Notes: generated by a model not told the origin, from the letters alone. 64,000 nucleotides of DNA from Unio delphinus (GCA_029339505.1 JAQISU010000069.1:8745501-8809500), one strand, 5' to 3'. Shown: positions 30,186-42,210, numbered from the stretch's first letter. Program-made: numbers and translations.

Positions 30186-30295
30186 AAGTTGTTCTTTAAC
30201 CCTTATGTAGGGACTATATTAGGATAAATGTATAATCAGCCACAATTTGGCTAGTGACTTTATGTATAAACCCCATGTATGGGTAATATAGTCGC

Positions 30296-32240
30296 GTGTT
30301 ATCCAGGGAGTTTTCTCGGATACGGATAATGCTCTAAGTATTTTTTAAACAATTGGGCATCATACACACGAGATGACCCGTGTTGCGATTAATAGGCCGC
30401 TACCCGATTTTGATCTAACCGGATTCGTTCGTGCGGTATCATTTTAATTTGCTAAAGGACTTCATCCGTGATGTTATGTTAGGTTTGGTAGACATATATC
30501 TGAAAAAACACTGGATGCTAAAGGTGTTATTATGGTATATGATCGAATGTAATATACTTATATCGCTGATTGTCAGTGAAGCAATTATATCATATCGGAA
30601 ACAAGCTGAAGTTTGGTTACCACAACCCGATAGTCTAGATAGCATAATCAGCGATAACAAAAACAAATTTCCTGACCTCGACGAAGAATATATGGTCCAA
30701 GGAGATCATTGAAGTTAGAAATAAACACACAAAAGACCTCAATGGAAGAATAATTGGTAAATTCACCCAGTGTGGAAAATATGATCACAAGCGACATTAT
30801 TCATGATTCATTCTAGATGATGCTTAATACGATTTGCAACATCTAGAGGTATATATGTCAATCGTAAATACGCTTTCTTGTCCGAACGAACACAATTCAG
30901 TACAATTATTACTTACATAGATGGAGATAATCCCAAATACACGTATTTAATGGCGTCTATTCTGGCTGATGCTTCTATCCATTTGCTATCGATGATAAAT
31001 AGATTTTCATGAATCATCGGTTAGAGTCGCCACTGATTGATTTTACAAAGATGTAAACCATAGAGAAGCAGTGGCTAAATTTACAAATTCTGACAAGTGT
31101 TGATGCTCATACAGAATAAATAGGGAAACATTGCGTGATTATTCTAAATCAGCAGATGTTACAATTGGAACCAATTGCTTGAAAAAAAATCAGTTATCAG
31201 AACTATCTAGTGCGCCTTCGTGTTCCGATCCAATATGTGGATATAAAACAAATTACTTAAACGGGTGTAGTGGGTCATTGAATACGACTCGAATAATCGA
31301 ACTAGAGGAAAATCAAACATGATTGTGCAAACACCAACACACAGACTTGCAAGAGAGATGAAACAGCGAGGAGTTAATGTTTGCACTTATCACAGTTTCG
31401 TTCGACGTAAAGGTGACGAATGGACTATTGATTAATTGGGCGAGAAAAATATTCCTCAAATTATTATTTGGGATGAGATATGCAGTTTCCTTAGATATAT
31501 TAAAAATGTTTATTGATTGGCTATGTGATAATGTCTGGCGATCATGGTCAACCACCACATTTGTTGGTTTATCTCCACATGATTGGTTGAAGAAGATTTT
31601 AGATCATTATGAAGAAATTAATACTGATCACATATTACTTATTAAATAAGTAAGTGAGTTCAAGAAATTATTATGATTACAACCGGATTAAATCCAGTGT
31701 AAAATAGCGCGTGAAATAATTTCAGAAACACCATTAAATTTTTTTTGGGAAGCGTGAGATCAAACAATTTGATAGTGGCAAGTAGAAAGATAATCAGAGA
31801 AACACTTCAGATGAAGTTATTTGAAACAAACAAAGAAAAATTCCAAACACTTCCAGTACCATTGTGATATAGGCATACGGATACACGAAGACAGACTATT
31901 GAAATTGATATTCCATGACAAACTAAGAATTAGATTGTCGTGTTAAATGATATTGTGTCGGTTGATATCAGTGTTGTCAAAGATGTATTGCATGCTGATA
32001 AATCCCCATGGATGCTAGGATACGCAACGACGATACATTCTTCGCAGGGATAGACTATATCCGATACGGTTGTTTGGATCGTAGATAATCGCTTCGAGTG
32101 TTCAAATTTAGTTTACTTTGCAGTATTTAGAGTACGAAGAATAAATCAACTTCCAAGAGTTGTTTTAGATGCTAATGACACTAGAAACAATGAAATTGTC
32201 AGCGATGATATAATCAGAAGAAACAAAAAGAAACCTCGCT
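30296..32240 (+). pseudogene. PolB - helicase pseudogene of fragment 2a
   Basis: Starts at motif A (CYPGSFLGYG), continues with VAINRPLPDFDLTGF, the WLPQPDS stretch (about 30615), IIGKFTQCGK, a decayed motif C region, then the helicase Walker A LNGCSGSLNTT (about 31260, key Gly/Lys lost), LARDMKQRGVNVC-like sequence, and the motif V/VI region (about 32020-32140). At the site of element 1's TGA (16230) it has CGA, and it keeps the 4 bases deleted in element 1. Both differences help define the ancestral frame. Numerous stops make it non-functional. Confidence 0.8.
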
Positions 32241-32480
32241 GGTTATAAAGAACATGATAAAGAAAATAACAGAGAATTTGATATTGATGCTGAATATATA
32301 CTTACGCTGAAACAACAAAAGAATAATCAGTGCGCGAGTTGTAATTGTATAATGCGTTGGTGTTGGTCGGATAAAGATCCTCGCCAATTAACCGCAGACA
32401 GAAAAGATGAGAGTCTTGGTTATACAAGATATAATGTGTTGTTACTTTTCTTGAGTGTAACAGACGCAGAGGTGCTAGTT
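32241..32480 (+). pseudogene. HNH domain of fragment 2a
   Basis: Similar to the element 1 HNH: GYKEHDKENNREFDIDAEYI, QCASCNCIMRW, and DRKDESLGYTRYNVLL. The HNH histidine is Tyr (GYTR against GHVR in element 1) and the final CN region is frameshifted. Confidence 0.72.
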
Positions 32481-32483
32481 AAG

Positions 32484-32601
32484 ACAACCAATCCGCCTCG
32501 GTGGTATTTTTCACTTTTGCGGCGTAAGCGAATTTATCGATTGCTGATTTACCCCTCCAGTTACCTCTTGGGGAATAATAAATAGATTCCATGCTGTTAT
32601 T
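32484..32601 (-). pseudogene. Integrase N-terminal remnant of fragment 2a
   Basis: Reverse strand encodes MESIYYSPRGNWRGKSAI and a little more, equivalent to the first 35 or so residues of the element 1 integrase. The catalytic core is missing: the sequence passes directly into the end of the HNH gene, so an internal deletion of roughly 0.85 kb removed it. This copy supports the integrase start used for element 1. Confidence 0.75.
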
Positions 32602-32603
32602 AA

Positions 32604-32990
32604 TTACCAGCAACCAGACTTAAATTTACTTTTCATCGCCGATTTTATCAACCATGAAGCTAATTTTTCTTCGAAGGATTCATCAGTGATAGAATTTAAC
32701 GCATGAATCAATTTCACATCTGCGATATGTCTGTGTTGCAGATAATTGCTTTTATAAGCAGCATCATGAGCATGACACGCCTTATCAAAAGCATTTATTG
32801 GATATTCGCCAGGTCGTGGTTGGTCTTGATCATCGAGTCGGTTATTGAGTCTGGTTCCAGGTCCACAATAACTATACCCTGGAAGGTATTGTTTGTTCCT
32901 GGATATTTTGCCCATGGAGTCCCCGGAAGTATTGCTAATTGGAAGCAGTATCACCTCCTCGCTTTTGTCAAGCTGGCTGACGGATAACTG
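32604..32990 (-). pseudogene. PLA2-domain protein of fragment 2a
   Basis: Open leftward frame with YLPGYSYCGPGTRLNNRL (Ca2+ loop) and DKACHAHDAAYKSNYLQHRH, in which the catalytic His-Asp pair is intact, unlike element 1. An indel between the GEEVI-like start and the PGTPWAK stretch disturbs the N-terminal part of the domain, and no zinc ribbon precedes it. Confidence 0.78.
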
Positions 32991-33956
32991 CTGATCACAC
33001 AAATTGTATTTCAGCTCTTCTGCATGTCAAGTTGGTAGCGAGTTGATGAACGTGACAGTAACCGAGTTATGCAAAGCTGCTGACAATCGCCAAACATTTC
33101 GCGTGGCTACCTCATTGCTCTGGATACTTACCAATTTACTGCAATCTTTTTCAATATCATCATCTCACATACAGTTCAGTATATGAATAAGGACTGATGT
33201 TTCATAAGCTGATATTAAATTCATGATTGGGATTTTCTCAAGTGAAGTACTGGAAAATCTGGAAGAAATGTTGCATAATTTTGTTCCCTTCTATAAGCTT
33301 AGGAAGATTTCTTGCTATCTTATAGTTAGGTACAAAGATAACTTTTTCATTTGTTTCACGCAATTCACCCTTCTCCATGAAAATCATCGAGAACCACTTT
33401 TAATGTGACTATATCATCATCTCTACCATTGATTGGTGCAGGATGATGGCATAATAGTTGCGGTGTTTTTTATAGAGCTTGATACTCTCATATGCTTGTA
33501 CCAGTACCGCAGACAACAGTTTCATCCTTGTTCGTCATAATAATCTTCACCGACATCTTCGACTTTTTCTGTTTTCATTCATTTTATCTTCATTAATTGG
33601 CTGTGCAACCTCTTCATCTAATTCACTGACACCAATATATGGCAACAAATCGTTAGAAACATTTGGATCATCCTGGATGTTTTTCACATCCTCAACTGTT
33701 TCCCAATTACTGTTACTTGCTATAATGGAGGTAATGGCTCCATTAATGCTTTCGATATCTTCATTGGACATGTTTAGTGGGAAGTTTTTCATTTCTGTCA
33801 TTATTACTGATTGTAGGCCTAACCATTTTATCCATATCATTAATGTCCAAGAATGAAAATATTTGAACTTGGGACATTTATATGTCACAGTCTTTTCCTA
33901 TAAAAACCGATGTGTGATAAGCAGTAAAACTAACGATATTCGGTTACGTTTGGGCC
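32991..33956. other. Mostly non-coding; one acidic frame of unknown origin
   Basis: A leftward frame at 33888-33547 encodes an acidic product with SNEDIESINGAITSIIASNS and SELDEEVAQPINEDKMNE. I do not recognise it, and it has no second copy in the window. It lies beside the MULE-like remnant and could belong to the same host transposon. Confidence 0.3.
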
Positions 33957-34775
33957 ATGCATGATACATTTTGATGCCGAAGAGGAAACTTACGGGAAAG
34001 TTTTCTCACACCTAAGCGATCGATTTATACACAAGGCGCGATTAAGCATTGGAAGTGATGAATCAAAAGAGCATGACGAACTCCATGAAAGCCAAATTTT
34101 CGCATGTAATTTTTTTTCATATATACCAAAAATTTAACGACAATGTCGGACGACATCTTCAACAAAATGGGATTGTGTACTGGCCCGTAACCGAATACTC
34201 CAAATCATTTTTGGAAAGAAAGATGGAATAATAATAGCGTCAAATGATAAGGAATTCGATTCCAGATGTCAGAATTTGGAACCCATTTACAACAATTGTC
34301 TGTTTTCAAATCATATTGGCAAAGAATCGTGTTCGGCAAAATCAACACTTAACGTTTTCCGCATATTACATGACCGAGTAATCAGTGTACCATGGTCAAA
34401 AATTAACAGCGTGTCCATAAACAGTATGTTAAAAGCGGTAGTTTATTGCGACTGAGACAAATTCCTTGAAATTATTGAAGTGATCGGAACTATTTTTAAA
34501 AGTCAATTATGTTTATTAGATGTACTATTTATATCAAAGGAGACTGGCGTATAGCATCTTCAATGGAACAACATGCTATTCCACAACTAGTATGATACGA
34601 TATGTGACAAATGGAGAAAGACAGGCACATACACAAATGTATGCTGGCAAAACCACAAACAGCAACAGAATCCAGATTTATCAGTGCCAGCAGCATATAA
34701 TTTAAGTGTCCCAAGGCTTCCGAAAATGTTGGAAAAAGTACAGGCCAGAAGAAACGTGCAGTATCAGAACGGACT
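33957..34775 (+). pseudogene. Possible MULE-like transposase remnant
   Basis: Pieces in changing frames fit the pattern of Mutator-like (MULE domain) proteins common in invertebrates: GPCMIHFDAEEETYGKVFSH, FFHIYQKFNDNVGRHLQQ (matching the HLRCF-H...N pattern), IFGKKDGIIIASNDKEFDSR, and GDWRIASSMEQHA further on. Catalytic acidic residues cannot be assigned. Several stops and frameshifts. Identification is from remembered motif layout only. Confidence 0.38.
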
Positions 34776-34883
34776 AAAAAGTAACATAAATGACCAATTG
34801 GAGAAAGTAATGTACTTTCAGATTATACCGAATAAATATAATAACGAATCGTTCATTATGTAGAGGGGTCTCTCTGTGTATCT

Positions 34884-35008
<125 letters not shown>

Positions 35009-35054
35009 CAGTCATGAGACCAAGAGACAACTTTTGTATGACAAGAAAATATTT

Positions 35055-35910
35055 GCTAGAATAATATTCCATTTCTACTAGGCTACGTGATTAACACATC
35101 CATTACTTGTTTTCTGATAGTATATATTGTTCTTGTTAAACGGTTTAACGTCATGGCCGTCAGTATATATATTTGAGGAAGAACAAATAAAAACCTGAAG
35201 GTGACCACTGACGCGCTATAAGCTACTGGCAAGCTTTTGGTTACATCAACACTGGCCGAACCCATGACTCGAACCTACCCTGACAGAAGTGAGATGGCAG
35301 TGATCCATATAGATGAACACTCTTGCCTACTCTGTTCTAGTGAATTCGTCGAAATGTAAATATTTTAAAATTATAAAATGTACAGCCGACTGCAAGGATA
35401 TGTAATGCAATGGCCTGACACATTAGAATTGCCTTCCTGAAATTTAGGATGCCAAACATAGTTAAATGTTTCAAATTATTATAATTCAATTTTAATAAAT
35501 AAATGAACTAAATTTCATAACAATATTTTGGGAGATGAATATAATTATCTCTTTGGGTGTGAATGTTTCCAGAGATTAGACTGAACTCATATTAAGAGAT
35601 ACTTTGAAGTATCAATATGTATTGATAAATAAGAACAAAATGCAGCTGGAAAAGTTATGTGTACTTGTTAGGATATTTATAATATAATATGGTGGCAAAA
35701 GGATCCAATACCTATCTATTCTGATTCCTTCTTGTTCACCTACATACACAATCGTTATGGTGGCTTAAGTTACAAATGGTTGCTGTTGTCAACTTGTATT
35801 GTATGTCAATCGGAATGGTTTAACGATGACATGCCATGATATGATGACTAAACCGGCATAATTTAGAAATGAATGCCGAACACCTCTTTCAACTTGATCT
35901 CCATAAGGAA
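35055..35910 (+). repeat. Dispersed repeat R3 (second copy 47069-47893)
   Basis: About 830 bp align with 47069-47893 in the same orientation, beginning GCTAGAATAATATTCCATTT in both copies and including landmarks such as GAAGCTACTGG/TAAGCTACTGG, CCCATGACNCGAAC, GAGATGGCAGTGATCC and ACAGCCGNCTG. No intact coding frame. Possibly a non-autonomous transposon; its ends are not defined enough to name a class. Confidence 0.75.
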
Positions 35911-37194
35911 TATCCGCTCACTCCAGACAATAAACTATAAATGACCCTATATTAAATGCGCATAGGTTATAGCTCAAGGGTAGGCGAGGTCATGCAATAT
36001 TTAACTGTCCCAAATATATGCAACTAATGCCCGAATTTGGTGGATAAGTCGAGACATGTTTGTCACAACAAAACTATGAATCAGTGCCCGCCATTCGTCC
36101 CAAACGCGTCGGAATTCGTCATGCAATACACTTTTAAACAGCAAACTTGGCTGGAAGAATATGTGGACTTTTACACGTACAAAACGAAAATTTCCACACA
36201 AGGGTTTGAAACAAACTTCTTCAAGATTATGAAAAGATCTTGATCTTAGATACAATATTTTTATTTCCGGACATCTCATAATGCTTTTTGAATCTGCTTG
36301 ATGGGTTAAATAATTACACAGAAAAAATGGCTACTTACGATATATATATAAGAGCAGGGAAATGGAAAATAGCTCGATTTTAAATTGTTCACAAACATTA
36401 TATCTCCTAAACCTTTTTTGCACAACTGTTACAAACTGGTAGTGTATATCTCGACATATACGATAAGATATATGAGGAACTTCAGATCCAATAGTAGAAA
36501 AAAATAGACTCAACTAAATTCTTATGTTTCTGTTTTACTAAACTCGTTCTGACGCGTATTAGAAAAATGACGTCGATAATTCTAACTGGAATGTCGCCAG
36601 CACAGCACAGTGCAAACAAAATAAATATCAGTTCATTAATGTCAAATTTAGTTTTTTTTATATACCAAATAAGACTGTGCTTTACATCTTCGTATCCCCT
36701 CTCCCCCGAAAAAGAAGAAAAACATGATAACTGACAATGTTATAAAATCGTTGACTTAAAAGTGTGTGCAATGTTTAAAAGCAAGTGAGACATAAAAACT
36801 TTACATCTGGCTTGAGACACGCATAGAATTCATGCTGCTTTGGTTACTTAAATAATCCAGTTTAGTAATTGAGCTTTTTACATAATGTGCTGTAGATGTC
36901 CATCAGCAAATTATCACAGTCATTAAGTTTATTGAATAATTATTCTACAAACACTTAGTCATTAACATTTCCAGCAAACACGGACCCATATCTGCAATGT
37001 ATTCATTCCAAACAATTTCTGGAATATGTGAATACGTATACATATTTATTTCCTGCATATAAAATGGTACGAACAATACAATCTGGTTCGAGTGAAAATA
37101 TGCCTGCAAATATAAATTCAACTATCAAGATAGTAGCGCGTGCGAAAAAACGACCACAAAAGATGTTGGGACATTACTATATAAATAACCAGCA
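35911..37194. other. Non-coding, host-like DNA
   Basis: Only short frames without recognisable content (for example 36037-36243 and 37028-37237). Nothing that I can support as a gene. Confidence 0.45.
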
Positions 37195-37312
37195 GCTGAT
37201 ACACATTTGGTATATTGATCTAAAAGGCAAACATTAAATAATATGGTTTATAAAAATGAGGTATACTTGTCTACAATCATAACAACCCCGCCCATCATTT
37301 CAACAACTATAT
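37195..37312 (+). repeat. Dispersed repeat R4 (second copy about 52745-52862)
   Basis: Shared core CATTTCAACAACTATA and GTATACTTGTYTACAWTCATAA, same orientation, about 115 bp with substitutions. It lies just before the truncated left edge of element 2b. Confidence 0.6.
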
Positions 37313-37359
37313 ATACGATGGGATCGCCGTAATTAGTTATGAATACAAAGGATTATCCC

Positions 37360-38110
37360 CATCGCTGTAAGTAACAATTGTACCAAATTTTGTTCCATCA
37401 TACAAGAAACCGTCTTTACGATTGACATGTATACCTTTGGATGTTTCATCTGCGATTATGAAATCATATTCAGCATCATCTATAATGAATCGTGAAGAAT
37501 TCCGCTTGTGGTCGTATTTTCCACCCTGCTTGAATTTACCAATTATTCTTCGACCGAGATCTTTTGCGTGTTTATTTCTAACTTAAAATATCTCGTTGAA
37601 CCACCTATCGATATATTATTCGTCATGTAGGGATTCAGTGCGATTTTTGTAACCGTTGGGTCTTACAAATTGATCAAATTTACACTCTTCGTTTTCAAAA
37701 CTCTGAAATAACCACACTGACACTGGATTGTTTTTACGTAACTCGTCAATAAAATTAATTTCCCCCTCTTTGATAACTCGCGTATAATCCAATCTCCTGT
37801 GTCTGAACGGATAAGGAATTTCACTCTAAAAATATACTTGTTTTAGTCAACATGCGAGATTATCACTGCTGCTCTTTCGACGTTCATGGTAGCATTAACA
37901 CTACCATCAATTCGAAATGTTGATCAAAAGTGAGATGCTCCATCGCGCTTGAACTCATTAAAACCAGCACGGATTCTACCTATCATGCTTCTATCACTTA
38001 TTAGACCCTAATCGGGTGCATCAGTGGATACTGTATCGAGATTTAATTTTGCATTTTCCAGGGTTTTATTTTCGATAATCTCTCGAATTCCTCAATGCTT
38101 AAATTACAAT
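37360..38110 (-). pseudogene. PolB fragment of element 2b with internal deletion
   Basis: From right to left: the N-terminal conserved part (FRIDGSVNATMN-like at about 37870-37920, VRPNGYKNRTES at about 37650), then directly GRRIIGKFKQGGKYDH and YVNRKDGFLYDGTKFG-like sequence (about 37380-37560). The palm motif A region between these is missing. The helicase is absent. It supplies the sense codons that show the TAA (17104) and TGA (16230) of element 1 to be mutations. Confidence 0.75.
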
Positions 38111-38137
38111 ATGTATTTCAATAATAAAGTATATTTA

Positions 38138-38374
38138 ATGAATCATTGTAAATGGCTTATGATTGGATTAGTAACAGCTTGTAACAAATCATGCAGCTAT
38201 GCAGCTGTGTTTGAATTGTGGTGGTAAGCGATATAGAGAAATAAAGCGCTATTATTACAAGCGAATTAAAAACTCCGTCAATGACTGCATCCTTGACCCT
38301 GTCAAGGACAGAATCGTAAAAACTCTTCAAGACTACATTACTAGATTCCAAAGTATAATTAAACCAAATAATTA
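38138..38374 (+). pseudogene. Zinc-cluster protein of element 2b, shortened
   Basis: Starts MNHCKWLMIGLVTACNKSCS as in element 1; the middle Cys part (FCWYH to PCIQC) is deleted, the sequence passing to LCLNCGGKRYREIKRYYYKR-like codons in another frame. Confirms the start codon chosen for the element 1 gene. Confidence 0.7.
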
Positions 38375-38432
38375 ATAAGACAAATAATATATAATATATA
38401 AATTTCAACCAGATCCAATAGTCATCAATTAA

Positions 38433-38672
38433 GAAGCATCTCGTGATAGTATTGTCAGACACTGCAGGCTGAAGAAACCGTTTGGTGTTGCACGGAGACT
38501 TATAAAATCACTAAATACAAAAACTAACCAAGGAAGAATATTTCAGTCAAAGAATGAAGCCGTCAAATATTTTGATATTTGTAGATCTTCGGTACGATAT
38601 GTAGCAGAACGAATTGATAAATCAGCGCTTTCAAAGTGTTTTAAAAATAAAAATCAGGTCATATACATCTAA
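38433..38672 (+). CDS. Small protein with NUMOD/HTH-like C-terminus
   Basis: Open frame of 79 codons following a TAA at 38430; the codons before that stop are also similar to the start of the element 1 remnant (18455). The product has LKKPFGVARRLIKSLN, then IFQSKNEAVKYFDICRSSVR, which resembles the 'FxSxxEAAxxxxIxxSTV' helix-turn-helix repeats (NUMOD/IENR type) found in homing-endonuclease and viral proteins. Only the N-terminal part remains in element 1. A DNA-binding role is inferred. Confidence 0.42.
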   Translation, partial: EASRDSIVRHCRLKKPFGVARRLIKSLNTKTNQGRIFQSKNEAVKYFDICRSSVRYVAERIDKSALSKCFKNKNQVIYI

Positions 38673-39954
38673 AATTCTATTTTGTATTGTATGCATTTAA
38701 CATCGTTGGGAATATCTCGTGTAGGCTTTTGTATATAGTTTTTCAAACAGAGATAACTCTTTTGTTGTTGTTACAGAAATACTTCAATGATATCATGGGA
38801 ATAATAACGTAGACTTTCTGTGAGAAAACGAATTAAATGGATTTGTATTTGAAACAACAGTATTCTATTTTTGGATAATTTTTCAGTTATTTGTACTTGT
38901 TTAGATATCGTCAATAATCACAACTAAGTACATTAAAGAGTAAAAATCACACGCCACATTATTGATTTCCGTGTATTAGTTAGCTTATATGCAATACTGC
39001 ATACTCTCTTATTGGGTCTTTAAGCCATTCGAAATTCAACTGTGAAATCATTCTACGTCACTCACCGTCACACGGTGTATTTGTGTTTTTGTATTCTACC
39101 AGGGGTGATTTTGTTGGGGGGTAGAGTAGTTTCACAGTTGAGTGTAGATATAGCCCCTTATGTGTTGTAGTGTTCTATTCTTTATTGTATTGTGCTTTGT
39201 ATATCTGTAAATATATCTTATATTCATTTGTAAATATTTCATATAATTCTTTATTAATGTGACGACATACATCAAGCATAACTTCTGGGGTTCAAAACCG
39301 TTATTTGAAAGGTTAGATCATCGCACGGAGGCTGTGCTTCGTGGTGCCTCTGGGTCTGCTAAGATGCAAATAACACATAAGAAGCCCGGATGGGTTTGTG
39401 TTGTCTTATATATGTGACCTCTGGACTTCTAACATACCATATCATCACCCTTTGGCAAAAGCATTTTAGGAGTTCACACTGGAGTCATTCATGTATCATC
39501 ATGTGCCTTACACACCTTCTCTAATACAGAGGTTAAAGGCTGTATTGTCCATAATTAGGTATGTGTTCCTTGCACACCTTCTCTAATACAGAGGTTAAAA
39601 GCGGTATTGTCCCTAATTAAGAAATATATTATTATTTAAACTGTTTACCACTGCTACTGAGAGAGTTGTTATTGCTACTGAGAAAGGTGTTACTGCTACT
39701 GCACCAATATTTGAAATAATAGCAAGGAGATCCAAGCAAACAAAAACACTTTAAAATCACTTCCTTGTGATATAATATCTGCTACACGATTTCAACAGGA
39801 ACAGGAGGGTGATATTGAAGAAGATCGGGGGGGGGGGGGATATTGAACCAGAACAGGAGGCTGATATTGAACCAAGAGCAAGATGGTGATACTACTGAGC
39901 GAATTCGCTTCAACGATAAATTTCTACCGGGTAAATTAGAAGAAATATAAAAAA
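38673..39954. other. Non-coding island of element 2b
   Basis: Equivalent of 18554-20864. About 39240-39440 resembles 19895-20090 of element 1 at the nucleotide level (GTGACG...CATCAAGCATA, CTTCTGGG, CCGTTATTTGA). It contains a 56-bp tandem pair (39503 and 39560, core CACACCTTCTCTAATACAGA) and a G10 run near 39829. The AT-rich 33-bp array of element 1 is absent. Confidence 0.55.
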
Positions 39955-40134
39955 ATGAGATTTAATGGTGACGATATGGCTAGATTATTTATTAAGAGTT
40001 TATTTCATAGAAGAAATTATAACCACGTTGATTATATCGCCATGAATAAACAATCGTGGTATAATGGTTTATATCGTGTGTATACAAAAGTAGGTAGGGT
40101 ATCGGAAAATATGAAGTGTATACTAGTCTTATGA
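39955..40134 (+). CDS. Small protein of unknown function
   Basis: 59 residues from ATG 39955, MRFNGDDMARLFIKSLFHRR, Tyr- and Asn-rich. The stop overlaps the next start (ATGA). No counterpart found in element 1. Compact, basic; unknown. Confidence 0.35.
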   Translation: MRFNGDDMARLFIKSLFHRRNYNHVDYIAMNKQSWYNGLYRVYTKVGRVSENMKCILVL

Positions 40135-40400
40135 AAGAAAATAAAAGGATTTTATCATTACCAACAGAGCAATCAAATCCTGGATTTCCCAGAATGCCAG
40201 AGCGATCAAAACGTTTTGATATAGGAAAATCCTCGTTGCAGGGTGCAACAGGTATCATTAAAAAAGATAGTAAAGAATATCATGATAGTGGTCTTATTCG
40301 TTGTCCTAGTGATGTTCTCTGTGATATATCACTACCATCTACGGAGATTATGCCCGCGAGTATTAGTAAAATAATAAACAACGCAGTGGATCAAAAATAG
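40131..40400 (+). pseudogene. Fused remnant ending in the small basic peptide
   Basis: The frame starts MKENKRILSLPTEQSNPGFP, has GLIRCPSDVLCDISLPSTE (compare NTCPDSVINDIS in the 22211-22678 gene of element 1) and runs into MPASISKIINNAVDQ, the start of the basic peptide, before a stop. The basic C-terminus is out of frame. It marks where the 21717-23152 genes of element 1 have been shortened in this copy. Confidence 0.5.
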
Positions 40401-40505
40401 CATCGTTGAGCAGCGGACAGGTAAATATTACTGCAAATATGATAGCGGGAAGTAGTTTAAAATCCCTAGTGAGGTCACGATTTAGATAAAAAAATATATA
40501 ATAAA

Positions 40506-41769
40506 ATGATCAAATCGTCCCCTGATGCAGCGTTTGATTTAGGTGCCCCAGTGCGCATGGATGATTCTGTACGTGATTATCAATATTTTTCGTATAACGC
40601 AATACAACCAAATAGTCGATCTAGAATGGAACTTCAGGTCAATGATACCAGCAAATACTTTCTATCGGCTCAGACATGTATTGAAGTAGAAGGAGAACTT
40701 GTAGCAAATGTTGATGTTAATACACCTTATCCAGATGACCAAAATGTACGAATTGGTTTTGTCAAAAAGGGTATCATGGCGCTATTTAATAGTGCTAAAT
40801 ATTTGTTCGATAACAGAGGGATTGAATCTATAGAGCTATGTCGATGTTGCCACAACAATAGTAGGGTTAGCTAGATATTCCGATGATTTTACAAGATCAG
40901 CAGGTCCATCTACGATGTTCGCTAAGAATATTAATGCTCACGCTGATCATATTCAGCATATTAAATTACGGACACCAGTAGATACTGCATCTGATCCACA
41001 ACCAATTAATGTCTCTGTTGAACATGAAGCAAGATCAGGTAGTGAGTTTGATGTTATAAAAGGCGTTGATCTTAATTATAACTTAGGGTTTGAAAAACGC
41101 GCGTCTATGCTGCACGGACAGCGTAGATATTACAAGATCAATAGCCGCAGTGGAAAAATTGCTGTCATTTATGGATCGTGGAGGAAAATTATTGTTATCA
41201 TGGTTAACAACAACGACGGATACTATGGAGAGTTCTGTTAACGGTATATTTACATGGCACATGGCATCAAAACAGGGTGCTGCTACGCCTCGGCATTTGT
41301 TTTATTGCGTTACAGGATAGGACTCGAGTGGATTTTACAAAGACGCATCCATATGATATTTCATCAAATGGGTGTTTCTGAATTATCGTTGAGGATAAAT
41401 GGCCAACAGGAACAATCCGAGGATATTTTTCTTAATTACGATCATTATCAAACAGCGCGCGCGTATCATCGCCTGCTGATATTTATGGGACGAGATAATA
41501 ATGTGGATACTGGTCTGCAAATATTTCATTTGGATTGTGCAAGACTATATCCCATCTACTACTTCTCGTTGGAACATCTGGACATAACCAGACAAACCGT
41601 CGTTGATATACATTTCCGAGTTCGTGGAAGTCTTCCGACTAATCCAGCAACTGTTATCACTATCCAGAATTACAAAGCAGTTGCTGAAATACTCAGTGTT
41701 AAATCAATGCTTCTTGAAGCTGTTGATGGACGAATGGGAGTAGTTGATGCACCAGTGGAATATATGTAG
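40506..41769 (+). pseudogene. Major capsid protein of element 2b
   Basis: Same start as element 1 (SPDAAFDLGAPVRMDDSVRD) and closely similar throughout, but frameshifted near 40840, missing about 130-200 bases between the first jelly roll and the segment at about 41130 (LHGQRRYY joins directly to the region near KLLSFMDRGGK), and shifted again near 41300. The last 171 codons are open and end LLEAVDGRMGVVDAPVEYM. Confidence 0.85.
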
Positions 41770-41800
41770 ACAATTAGATCAATCTCGTATTAAATAAAAT

Positions 41801-42197
41801 GTCATATAGTCATGCTAGTGTTACGTTAACTCCTGGTCAAAATTAAAACATTGCAATCGGAATCAGCTACAAAATGTGGAACCACAATATCTCTGAAGCA
41901 CAATCAGATGTCTGGCGGTCAGAATAAACTGTCATTGACAGCTCGGCAGATAAAACACTTCAATGATGCCATCGAAGATAAAAATAGGTGTTCAGGTCAC
42001 TCTGCGGCGGCAATTAAGAACATGATAGCAAAAGCCGCCGCGCTAGGAGCCGTTGGTACAGCGGCAGGGATAGCACTAAACAAAGGTACCGGAGAGAGAT
42101 ACAAAAAAAGAAACGATCAGGAAAGGGTCTAAGACTACCAGGAACTCTGTATTCATGGTACAGCGGAAACGACCTGAGACTAGGAACAGTTTACTAA
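41801..42197 (+). pseudogene. pVI-like protein of element 2b
   Basis: Starts MSYSHASVTLTPGQ; an indel follows, then the rest is similar to element 1, including MSGGQNKLSLTARQIKHF. Most of the hydrophobic helix is deleted, and the C-terminus holds one unit of the GLRLPGT-YSWYSG motif plus a short end. Confidence 0.75.
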
Positions 42198-42210
42198 TAT
42201 AATAGTTACC

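Larger units (their letters stand above)
30296..32990. mobile_element. Element fragment 2a: inverted, decayed left arm
   Basis: Contains, in reverse order to element 1, PolB palm - helicase - HNH (+), the first 35 or so codons of integrase (-), and the PLA2 gene (-). It begins inside PolB motif A (CYPGSFLGYG, 30303) and ends where the zinc-ribbon/PLA2 junction lies in element 1. The ATPase, zinc ribbon and TIR are not present. Many stops and indels; clearly older than element 1. Confidence 0.82.
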
